DNA from: Salinibacter pepae
GTDB lineage: Bacteria; Bacteroidota; Rhodothermia; Rhodothermales; Salinibacteraceae
DNA: 64,000 bases
Direction: 5' to 3'
NCBI RefSeq assembly: GCF_947077775.1
Contig: NZ_CAMTTE010000001.1
Location: forward strand, 1,240,001-1,304,000
Each line of letters opens with the position of its first letter. The stretch's first letter is position 1. The translations under genes were made by a program, and so were the position numbers. The notes beneath the pieces were generated by a model. The model was not told the origin of the DNA. It ran no database searches and worked only from the letters and a program-made list of their open reading frames with translations. This document shows, in pieces, positions 17,825 through 25,042 of this stretch.

Positions 17825-18238
17825 TCATTCCCTCGTGTCATCATCGAGAAAATGGCTGTACGGAATGCGGTACTTGCCCGTCCCCCACGGCGGGGGCTCT
17901 TCTTCCTCCGCCCGGAGGCGGCGGCGTTCCTGGAGCGCCTCCTTCCATCCCTTGAGGCTCTCTGGGCCCTCTGCGGAGGGCGTACCCGAGAGCATACCGC
18001 GCACGGACAGATCTTCGTCCAGCATGGGCCAATGGAGGCCGCGGCCGCGTCCGGTAATCTCGTAAGTCTGCCGTTCCTCGGCGGTCGCAAATGCCAATCG
18101 GGGGTACCATTCGAGAGGCGTCGTCACGCTGCGGCCGTCTTCGAGGTGAACTGTGATCTCGTCTGCGTTGACTTCCGCCTCCACAATCCGGGCAGTGTCG
18201 TGGGAGCTCGTGTCGGGGGCGTGCTTACGAGTAGGCAT
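17825..18238 (-). CDS. DUF2442 domain protein
   Basis: From the ATG at 18238 the product has 137 residues. The segment from about 18 to 90 matches the DUF2442 pattern: ITVHLEDGRSVTTPLEWYPR, then YEITGRGRGLHWPMLDEDLS and VRGML. The remaining 45 residues are charged (EALQERRRLRAEEEE) and probably helical. The function of DUF2442 proteins is not established. The start overlaps the end of the DUF4160 gene by 14 bases, which suggests translational coupling. It belongs to the small tRNA-Leu element. The pairing with DUF4160 resembles two-gene toxin-antitoxin style modules, but that is inference. Confidence 0.85.
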   Translation of the reverse strand: MPTRKHAPDTSSHDTARIVEAEVNADEITVHLEDGRSVTTPLEWYPRLAFATAEERQTYEITGRGRGLHWPMLDEDLSVRGMLSGTPSAEGPESLKGWKEALQERRRLRAEEEEPPPWGTGKYRIPYSHFLDDDTRE

Positions 18239-18503
18239 TCCAGGCGTCGAGAAGGTCTTGTTCGTGGGTTTCGAGAAGGCGCCGGATCTCACGGAGCTCG
18301 TGCCGAGGAAACCCGCCGCCCCGCTCCAGACGCACCGGGTCGACCCAAAATTTCGCCTCGTTGCGGTCCCGCTGAACGTGAACGTGCGGCGGTTCTTGAA
18401 GCCGATCCTGTGCGTAAAAGTGCACCCGATACGGCCCCTCACGAAGAACGGTAGGTACTACGCCGTGGTGGTTGCAGTTTGGGAGGAGTCGTCTCTCGTA
18501 CAC
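18225..18503 (-). CDS. DUF4160 domain protein
   Basis: The product (92 residues from a GTG at 18503) contains the DUF4160 hallmarks. These are VPTVLREGPYRVHFYAQD, then PPHVHVQRDRNEAKFWVDPV, then a C-terminal helix HELREIRRLLETHEQDLLDAW. The core homology begins 15 residues after the GTG, and there is no ATG, GTG or TTG closer to it. The GTG lies eight bases past the stop of the HTH gene. The three small genes therefore look like one tightly packed operon (HTH, DUF4160, DUF2442). The biochemical role of DUF4160 is unknown; neighbourhoods with DUF2442 are its typical setting. Confidence 0.8.
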   Translation of the reverse strand: MYERRLLPNCNHHGVVPTVLREGPYRVHFYAQDRLQEPPHVHVQRDRNEAKFWVDPVRLERGGGFPRHELREIRRLLETHEQDLLDAWNAYS

Positions 18504-18510
18504 ACCGCGC

Positions 18511-18726
18511 TCATTCCGGCTCCGCCTTATCCGAACGCTTCTGTGCCCGGGCCCCTGTGCGGATGGGCTCAAAGTCCTCCCATGCCTCGTCTTTAAGGAG
18601 CATTCGACGGCCACCCACTTCCACGTCGTTCAGTCGCCCATCGTCGGTTGCACGGTAGAGCGTGGTCCGGCTGCATCCAATTTGGCGGGCCGCGTCGCTG
18701 AAACTGATGAGATCGTCGGGGTCCAT
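18511..18726 (-). CDS. Excisionase-like helix-turn-helix DNA-binding protein
   Basis: The 71-residue protein starts MDPDDLISFSDAARQIGCSR and continues TTLYRATDDGRLNDVEVGGR, the winged-helix pattern of the MerR/excisionase (HTH_17) group. It should bind DNA, either as a recombination directionality factor or as the repressor of its own operon. It is the first gene of a three-gene leftward set in the tRNA-Leu element, at the end opposite the integrase remnant, the usual place for an excisionase. The longer open frame upstream adds 79 residues without any domain pattern, so the ATG at 18726 is preferred. Residues 55-71 are a charged tail. Confidence 0.8.
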   Translation of the reverse strand: MDPDDLISFSDAARQIGCSRTTLYRATDDGRLNDVEVGGRRMLLKDEAWEDFEPIRTGARAQKRSDKAEPE

Positions 18727-19485
18727 CGGTCTGGAGGGGCCGTGCACGTCGAACGGAATGGACTCGACACTACACAAAACAGAGTGTTTCGAGAAGTGTG
18801 CAGTCGACGTGTGTGCAACGACGACTCTGGATGCCCTCCAGGTGGTAGAGTCCTCCTTACATTCCGACGGAGCATCAATCGCGCTCTTGTGAGGGAGCGG
18901 GAAGGTGTGCAAAGACGTTTTATTCGACGTGCAATTCCAACGAGCCCCTCCGTCAACGCCCAAATCCGGAGACGTGGCACCGCAGCAGCCGCGTGACTCA
19001 GATGGGACGGCCGTGCGATGGACGTGTCATTCTTCAGCACAGCTCCCTTGGTGAGCAGATGAAAAGAGGCAACTCGGGGTCTCTAAGCACGGGCGAGTGG
19101 CTTCTCTCAGCACGGAAAGACGACTCCGCATCAAAATTCCTCAGGCCAGCCGGACATCTACTTCTGCGTAGTGCTGCCGCCGACGGAGGCAATACTTCTG
19201 ATCGCCCCCCTTGGAGATTCCGCCACCGCCGTCTGGGAGTGAGTGACCCCGAGGATCCGGCCTGAACCGCCTCCCCAGCCACATCAAGATCGCCGAAACG
19301 AAAGTCTCTGAGGCCCCATTTCCCCTCGCCTCAGACTCTCAGGGCTACTGTCAGGGTTGAGTTCCCATACATCCTCTGCGACGGCCCAATCCGTTTTGGC
19401 ACGCAACATCCTATTTCTCCGCTCAACGGCTACGGAGGCCGATATCCCGTCCCCCCTCGGAACTTCTCGGCGGTTGCGTTTACCA
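18727..19485. other. Gene-free right part of the tRNA-Leu element
   Basis: About 760 bases have no convincing gene. Directly upstream of the HTH start there are two copies of GTGTGCA (18796-18830) around a GTCGAC core, which might be an operator of the HTH protein. Beyond that the sequence has more A and T than the flanking chromosome and only short, featureless frames. It is probably decayed element DNA. Confidence 0.4.
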
Positions 19486-19504
19486 CGAATCCCATCTCGG
19501 GCAC
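19486..19504 (+). repeat. Candidate distal attachment-site copy (tRNA-Leu 3'-end-like)
   Basis: CGAATCCCATCTCGGGCAC matches 16 of 19 bases of the tRNA-Leu 3' end, with the last ten identical. It is followed two bases later by a strong terminator hairpin, as a genuine tRNA 3' end would be. This fits a displaced and since diverged original tRNA end that marks the right boundary of a 2.0-kb element. A chance match cannot be fully excluded. Confidence 0.5.
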
Positions 19505-19506
19505 TG

Positions 19507-19539
19507 CCCCCTGGTTGCAGTTTGCAGCCAGGGGGTTTT
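19507..19539 (+). terminator. Strong rho-independent terminator with no gene in front of it
   Basis: CCCCCTGG pairs with CCAGGGGG and, after one mismatch, TGCA pairs with TGCA around a GTT loop. TTTTCCTTT follows. The T-run is on the plus strand only. No rightward gene ends nearby. The simplest reading is the original terminator of the tRNA-Leu transcript, now separated from it by the inserted element. A leader attenuator of the permease gene, which starts 98 bases downstream, is the alternative. Confidence 0.75.
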
Positions 19540-19636
19540 CCTTTGGGGAAAGGACCCAGGGCCACGACGCCCCTGCCGCCTGCCTGTGGCCCCCGGCTCC
19601 CACCCCTGCGTCCCATCGCCCCACCCCGCCTCCCGA

Positions 19637-20977
19637 ATGACCACGCCCGACCGCACGCCCGTCAAAGTGGGCCTCCTAACCGCCGCGTCCCTCGTGGTGG
19701 CCAACATGGTCGGCACCGGCATCTTCACGAGCGTCGGGTTTCAGGTGGAGTACCTGGACTCCCCCTTCGCCCTGCTCATGCTGTGGGCGGTGGGCGGTGG
19801 GATCTCCCTCTGCGGGGCGCTCACGTACGGGGAATTGGGGGCCGCGCTGCCCCGCTCCGGCGGCGAGTACCACCTCATCTCGGAGTTGTACCACCCCGCA
19901 CTCGGCTTCATCGCCGGGTGGATCTCGGCGACCCTCGGCTTTGCGGGGCCCACGGCGCTCGCCGCCATCGCGTTCGGGGACTACACCACCGCCGTCTTCC
20001 CGAGCCTGTCGTCCACGCACCTGGCGGCGGGCATCGTGCTCCTCTGCTCCGCCATCCACGCCACGAGCATCACGTGGGGCAGCTGGTTTCAGAACGCGTT
20101 TACGGCCCTGAAGGTGCTGCTCATCCTCGTCTTCGTGGGCGCGGCCGTTCAGGCCGACCCGACCACTCACAGCATCACGGTCGTCCCGGACGGAGACGCC
20201 CTGAAGGAACTCGTGAGCCCCGGCTTCGCTGTCTCACTCGTGTTCGTGTCGTACGCCTACGCCGGGTGGAACGCCGCCATCTACATCGTCGGGGAGATCC
20301 GGGCCCCGCAGCGCAACCTGCCGCTCTCGCTGGTGCTGGGCACCGCGCTCGTGACGGTCCTTTATGTGCTGCTCAACTTCGTATTCCTGTACACGGTGCC
20401 AGCGCAGGAGATGGCCGGGGAGGTGGAGGTGGGCTTTCTCGCCGGCTCCGTCATTTTCGGGGACGCAGGGGGCGAGGTGATGTCGCTGTTTATCGCCCTG
20501 CTCCTCGTCTCCACCGTAAGCGCCCTCGTCTACCTGGGGCCGCGCGTCACACAGGCAATGGGGGAGGACACCCACGCGCTGCGCTGGCTCGCGGTCACCA
20601 ACGACCGGGGCATTCCCGTCAACTCCATCCTGTTCCAGCTGGGCCTCGCCCTTCTCTTCATCTACACGTCCACCTTCGACCAGGTGCTCGTGTACGCCGG
20701 CTTCACGCTCATCCTGTCGACGATGGTGACGGTCGCCGGGGTGTTCGTCCTCCGCTGGCGCCGGCCCGAGATCGACCGCCCGTACAAAACCTGGGGCTAC
20801 CCGGTGACGCCGCTCCTCTTCCTGGCGGCCAACGCCTGGATCCTCGTGTACGTGTTTCTCGACCGGCCGACCGAGTCGCTGATCGGGCTCAGCATCGTGG
20901 CCGTAGGGGCGGCCCTCTACGTTGCCGGCCAGTGGGGCGCCCCGGACGAGGCCCCGAGGTCCGAACCGACCGCGTAG
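19637..20977 (+). CDS. APC family amino acid permease
   Basis: This is an inner-membrane amino-acid transporter of 446 residues with about 12 hydrophobic helices. Helix 1 carries the APC motif NMVGTGIFTSVGF. Helix 3 has GPTALAAIAFGDY, and helix 6 contains the SYAYAGWNAAIYIVGEI block typical of LAT/YfnA-type carriers. Substrate and coupling ion cannot be assigned. The ATG at 19637 is preferred to a GTG 17 codons upstream, because the extra residues are Pro/His-rich and non-conserved. The gene ends just before a large hairpin shared with the convergent receptor gene. Confidence 0.92.
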   Translation: MTTPDRTPVKVGLLTAASLVVANMVGTGIFTSVGFQVEYLDSPFALLMLWAVGGGISLCGALTYGELGAALPRSGGEYHLISELYHPALGFIAGWISATLGFAGPTALAAIAFGDYTTAVFPSLSSTHLAAGIVLLCSAIHATSITWGSWFQNAFTALKVLLILVFVGAAVQADPTTHSITVVPDGDALKELVSPGFAVSLVFVSYAYAGWNAAIYIVGEIRAPQRNLPLSLVLGTALVTVLYVLLNFVFLYTVPAQEMAGEVEVGFLAGSVIFGDAGGEVMSLFIALLLVSTVSALVYLGPRVTQAMGEDTHALRWLAVTNDRGIPVNSILFQLGLALLFIYTSTFDQVLVYAGFTLILSTMVTVAGVFVLRWRRPEIDRPYKTWGYPVTPLLFLAANAWILVYVFLDRPTESLIGLSIVAVGAALYVAGQWGAPDEAPRSEPTA

Positions 20978-20991
20978 TCCCCCCAACGACG

Positions 20992-21029
20992 GACGGCCCG
21001 CTCCGTCCAGGCGGACGAGGCGGGCCGTC
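20992..21029. terminator. Bidirectional terminator-like hairpin between convergent genes
   Basis: GACGGCCCGC and GCGGGCCGTC are perfect complements, with an inner CGTCC/GGACG pairing. It lies between the convergent permease and TonB-receptor genes, 15 and 25 bases from their stops. Neither side has a long T-run, so its efficiency is uncertain. Confidence 0.6.
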
Positions 21030-21053
21030 GGGATGTCGCCGAGCTCAACGGGA

Positions 21054-23900
21054 CTACAGCTGCACGTTGAGGCGGGCGAAGTAAAAGGCCCCATTGAGCC
21101 CCTGTTGCACCGGCGCGTAGTCGAAGACACCCGCGTACGAGTTGCCGAAGACCTGCTCGTCGGGATAGTTGTTGAACAGGTTGCTGGCGCCGATACTCAC
21201 CGTCGCCGCCTCCGTGAGGTCGTACGAGGCCGTCGCGTCGACCACCCACTCGGGGCTGTGGGTCTGATTCTGCGCGAAGCCGGGCCGCACCTGTTCCCCA
21301 AAGCGCACCGTGCGGACCAGAAGGCCGAACGCGCTGAGTTGATAATCGGCCGAGAGCGTGACCTTCGACTCCGGGTTGCTCTCCGTGAGGAAGCCCTGCT
21401 CCTGCCGGCCAAAGAACGTGCCCTGCAGGTCGTCTCCCTCGTAGTTTGCGCGAACGGTCTCGGGGATGGTCAATGACTGGATTTCGGTGTCGTTGACGTT
21501 GCCGGCGGCCGAGAACTCGACGGTGCCGGTGGGCAGCGGAAGGCGATACGTCGCCACCACGTCAAGGCCGGTCGTCTTGGTGTCCACGGCGTTGGCGAAT
21601 ACCTGCGCGTTCTGTGCCCCCACCTCTGCGAGAAGATTGGAGAGCCCCGAGCTAAACTCTCCCGTCAGCACCACGCGGTCGTCCACGTAGATCTGGTACC
21701 CGTCAATCGTGAGGTCAAGGTTCTCGATGGGGCTGGCCGTGATGCCGGCGCTATAGCTGCGCGACCGCTCCTCTTCGAGTTGCGGAATGCCCAGGACGCG
21801 GGCCACCTCGCTGTCGTTGCTGAAGGTTCCGATGTTCACGAGCTGCCCCTGGTCGTCGAAGTCGGTTCGCACCTCGTTGAAGTAGATTTGGTGGAGGGAC
21901 GGGGCACGGAAGCCCGTGCTCGCCGACCCGCGCAGGTTGAGGCGCCCGTCAAGCAGGCCCCACCGGGCAGCCAGACGCCCATTCAGGGTGCCCCCGAAGT
22001 CGCTGTAGTTCTCGTAGCGGCCGGCGGCCGTCACCAAAAGGGCCTCCGTGAGGTTGACCTCCGTATCGAGGTAGGCCGCCACGTTGCTGCGCGTGCGGTC
22101 CACCTCGTTCTCCGGCCGAAAGCCCACGAAGCCCTGCGTGCCCGGCTCCTTGCCGAGCGTGTCGCGCGTGACCAATCGGGGGCTCGCGGCACTCGTGTCA
22201 TCGATCAGCTGGACGCGGCCGTAGTTGCGGTACGAGGCTTCCTCCCCCGAAAAGATTTGGTACCGGTCGGTCCGGTAGGCTCCCCCAAAGGCCACGTTAA
22301 TGCCCGCCAACGCGTCGTCGAAGAAGCGCGACACATCGAGGTTGGTCACGTTCTGGCTGAAGGCGTGCCCACCGGCGTAGATGCTGGTGGGACTGGCCTG
22401 GAGGAGGGACGCATTGACCGTGTTGTCCATCTGGTAGTCCAGGCTGTTGCGCCCGTAGCTGTTGCTGAGGTCCCAGGTCCATCCTCCAATCGTGCCCTCG
22501 ACGCCGATCGTGAGCGACTGGTCGACCACGTCGGAGTTCATCTCCGGCTGGAAACCATTTGGAAAGAGGGCAGGGTCAGTGTTGGACGCCCGGTATGGCA
22601 TGGCCGAGGTGCTGAATGGAAGCCGCCGGAAGGGGGCCCCAATTCCATTCTTGTAGGAAAGGCCCCCGAAGGCGTAGAGCGTCGCGTCGTTGCCCAGTCC
22701 TACTTCCGAGTTCAGGAAAACGGCCCGTTGCTGGACGGCCGACTGCCCCACTCGGAACTGGAAGTCGGACCGCTCCAGCCCGCGCTGATTCAAGATCTGG
22801 GTATCGATGCGTCGGGCGTTTTGAGCGGCCTCCTCTCCGATGATGCCGGCTACCTGCGGATACGCGAACGGGAAGCCCGACGGGGGCGCAACGCCGTTCG
22901 GAACGTCCGACTGGTCGAAGAGGATGAGCTGATTTCCGTCGGCCCGGTTGGTCCGCGCCCGGTCCCGAAACATGCCCGTGACGTTGACGAAGCCGTCCTC
23001 GCCAACCGCAAAGCCGTAGTTTGCTGACACCTTCACAACCTCCCCATCCCCGGCGTTGCGCAGTCCTGTGGTGACGTCGGCTGTGAGCTGGTTGGTCGCC
23101 TCTTTCATCTGCAGGTTGAGGACCCCGGCGACGGCGTCGGACCCGTACTGGGCCGAGGCGCCGTTGCGCAGCACCTCAACGCGCTGGACGGCCGCCGAGG
23201 GAATGGCGTTCAGGTCTGTCCCCACGGCGCCCCGCCCCACCGTGCCAAGCGTATTGACGAGGGAGCTCTTGTGGCGCCGCTTGCCATTGACGAGCACGAG
23301 CAGCTGGTCGGGCGGCAGGCTCCGGAGGGTTGCCGGGTCAATGAACTCAGTCGCATCGGATGAGGTCTGACGATTCGCCTGGAATGACGGCGCCGTGTAG
23401 GTAAGCAACTGGTTCAGATCCGTCTGTGGCGACTGGGTCGTCAACTCCCCCACCGGCAGCGCGTCGACCGGGACGGCCGACTGGAGGGCCGACCGGCTCT
23501 GGCCCCGGCTTCCGACAACCACCACGTCGTCGAGCGTCGACCCGGGCGTGAGCTCAAAGTCGAACGTGTACGTCTCGCCCGCCTCCACGCGCAGCTGCTC
23601 CGTTTCCGCCGAGTAGCCGACGAAGCTCGCTCGCAGGCGGAGGTCGCCCGGCGCGACCCGGACGCGATACTGCCCGTCGGTGTCGGCGCTGGTGCCCCGC
23701 TGGGTGCCCAGAACCTGCACGTTGGCCCCGGCGAGGGGAGCGCCCGTCTCAGCATCGACCACCCGCCCCTGGACGGTGGCGGAGGACTGCGCCTGTGCCA
23801 TCCCGGGCGATAGGCCCCCCAGGGTCGCACACGCGATTCCCAGTCCCAGCAGCAGTGACCCGAAGGCGGAGAGGCGGCGAGGCGGAGAAAAGGGAAGCAT
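21054..23900 (-). CDS. TonB-dependent outer-membrane receptor
   Basis: This outer-membrane active transporter has 948 residues from the ATG at 23900. A signal peptide ends near AQAQ. A carboxypeptidase-regulatory-like domain follows (about residues 43-120, with GRVVDAETGAPLAGANVQVL and a FVGYSAE strand). The plug domain lies at about 150-290 and includes LPPDQLLVLVNGKRRH and RVEVLRNGASAQYGSDAVAG. The rest is a beta-barrel ending in a hydrophobic strand with aromatic residues (FYFARLNVQL). The regulatory-like N-domain is usual for this phylum. The substrate is unknown; no neighbouring SusD or siderophore gene hints at it. It is convergent with the amino-acid permease and divergent from pcm. 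Confidence 0.94.
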   Translation of the reverse strand: MLPFSPPRRLSAFGSLLLGLGIACATLGGLSPGMAQAQSSATVQGRVVDAETGAPLAGANVQVLGTQRGTSADTDGQYRVRVAPGDLRLRASFVGYSAETEQLRVEAGETYTFDFELTPGSTLDDVVVVGSRGQSRSALQSAVPVDALPVGELTTQSPQTDLNQLLTYTAPSFQANRQTSSDATEFIDPATLRSLPPDQLLVLVNGKRRHKSSLVNTLGTVGRGAVGTDLNAIPSAAVQRVEVLRNGASAQYGSDAVAGVLNLQMKEATNQLTADVTTGLRNAGDGEVVKVSANYGFAVGEDGFVNVTGMFRDRARTNRADGNQLILFDQSDVPNGVAPPSGFPFAYPQVAGIIGEEAAQNARRIDTQILNQRGLERSDFQFRVGQSAVQQRAVFLNSEVGLGNDATLYAFGGLSYKNGIGAPFRRLPFSTSAMPYRASNTDPALFPNGFQPEMNSDVVDQSLTIGVEGTIGGWTWDLSNSYGRNSLDYQMDNTVNASLLQASPTSIYAGGHAFSQNVTNLDVSRFFDDALAGINVAFGGAYRTDRYQIFSGEEASYRNYGRVQLIDDTSAASPRLVTRDTLGKEPGTQGFVGFRPENEVDRTRSNVAAYLDTEVNLTEALLVTAAGRYENYSDFGGTLNGRLAARWGLLDGRLNLRGSASTGFRAPSLHQIYFNEVRTDFDDQGQLVNIGTFSNDSEVARVLGIPQLEEERSRSYSAGITASPIENLDLTIDGYQIYVDDRVVLTGEFSSGLSNLLAEVGAQNAQVFANAVDTKTTGLDVVATYRLPLPTGTVEFSAAGNVNDTEIQSLTIPETVRANYEGDDLQGTFFGRQEQGFLTESNPESKVTLSADYQLSAFGLLVRTVRFGEQVRPGFAQNQTHSPEWVVDATASYDLTEAATVSIGASNLFNNYPDEQVFGNSYAGVFDYAPVQQGLNGAFYFARLNVQL

Positions 23901-24068
23901 AGCGTACTCGCGACGTCGGTGTGTAAAAGTGTGACGCCCCCAATTAAGGCACCGCTTCAAAGAGATGCTGTGGAAATCCTGTAGAGAGCCGGCTTGCATG
24001 CCCCTTGAACGCCCGCCTGGGACGATCCGTTAGTCATTGTTCACACTCCGCCACGTCCAGCCCCCATC

Positions 24069-24758
24069 ATGCTCGGCGCTCTCCTCGCCCTTCTCGTCGT
24101 CGCGCCCCCGCCCGATACCTCGTGGCCTCATCAAGACCTACGCGAGCGCATGGTCCAACAACAGATTGCCGCCCGGGGCCTCACCGATCCGGCGGTGCGC
24201 GGCGCCCTGCGCTCCGTGCCGCGCCACCGGTTCGTGCCTGAGGTGTCTCCGGAGCTCGCCTACGCGGATCGTCCGCTCCCCATCGGCCACGACCAGACCA
24301 TCTCCCAGCCCTACATCGTGGCCCGGATGACGGCGCTCGTCCGGCCGGATTCGGCGGACCGCGTCCTGGAGGTGGGAACCGGCTCGGGCTATCAGGCCGC
24401 CGTGCTGGCCTCGATCGTGGATTCGGTCTACACCATCGAAATCATTCCCGACCTGGCCGCCAGCGCCACCGAGCGCCTCCGTCGCCTTGGCTACGACAAC
24501 GTCCTCGTCCGGAACGGGGATGGCTTTGACGGGTGGCCGGCCCGCGCGCCATTCGACGCCATCGTGGTGACGGCGGCCCCCGACGCGATCCCGCCGCCCC
24601 TCCTCGACCAGCTCGCGGAGGGCGGACGCATGATCGTGCCGGTGGGCCCGGCGGGCGGCACCCAGGACCTCACCCTCGTCACGAACGACGACGGCAAACT
24701 CACGAGACGGACGCTCGCGCCCGTCCGGTTCGTGCCCTTCCTCCGCCCCGAGCCCTGA
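24069..24758 (+). CDS. pcm: Protein-L-isoaspartate O-methyltransferase, apparently exported
   Basis: Pcm methylates isoaspartyl residues of damaged proteins with S-adenosylmethionine and so starts their repair. The 229-residue protein has RHRFVPEVSPELAYADRPLP and IGHDQTISQPYIVARM, the Pcm signature. The SAM motif VLEVGTGSGYQAAVLA and a late APFDAIVVTAAP block are also present. The N-terminus MLGALLALLVVAPPPDTS is hydrophobic and resembles a short signal peptide, which is uncommon for a SAM-dependent enzyme. An internal start after this segment (MVQQQIAARG) would give a shorter protein close to the usual E. coli length. The gene ends within a perfect hairpin. Confidence 0.92.
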   Translation: MLGALLALLVVAPPPDTSWPHQDLRERMVQQQIAARGLTDPAVRGALRSVPRHRFVPEVSPELAYADRPLPIGHDQTISQPYIVARMTALVRPDSADRVLEVGTGSGYQAAVLASIVDSVYTIEIIPDLAASATERLRRLGYDNVLVRNGDGFDGWPARAPFDAIVVTAAPDAIPPPLLDQLAEGGRMIVPVGPAGGTQDLTLVTNDDGKLTRRTLAPVRFVPFLRPEP

Positions 24759-24775
24759 TGCAGATCAGGGCTCGG
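24748..24775 (+). terminator. Hairpin overlapping the pcm stop codon
   Basis: CCGAGCCCTGAT and ATCAGGGCTCGG form a perfect 12-pair stem with loop GCAG. The pcm TGA lies in the left arm. No T-run follows, so it may act as an mRNA 3'-end stabiliser or a weak terminator. Confidence 0.6.
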
Positions 24776-25042
24776 TCTCCTCCCTTCCTGCTCCGCGAGC
24801 CGACCCTCCTCCTTTTCCTCCACACGTCTCCGTCGCTTTTCGTTGGCGCCCGCATCACCTATCTTGGATGCGCTCTCCCTTGCAGATTCTTATCGCCTCT
24901 GTATGCGCCGCTCCGTTGCCGCCGCGCTCCTCCTCGCCGCCCTCGGCCTGGAGCCCGCGACGGGCACGTCCGAGTAGTGGGTGCGTCGTCGTTCCTCGCC
25001 GCACACTCCGTTTTCGCACTCTTCTCCTTACGCCCAGGCCCC

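Noticed and set aside
17500-19600. CRISPR array or insertion sequence in the element
   Set aside because: No regularly spaced repeats and no transposase-like frame are present.
18993-19616. Short frames on both strands right of the HTH gene
   Set aside because: None has a plausible start, conservation-like pattern or hydrophobic signal, and the region fits decayed element DNA.
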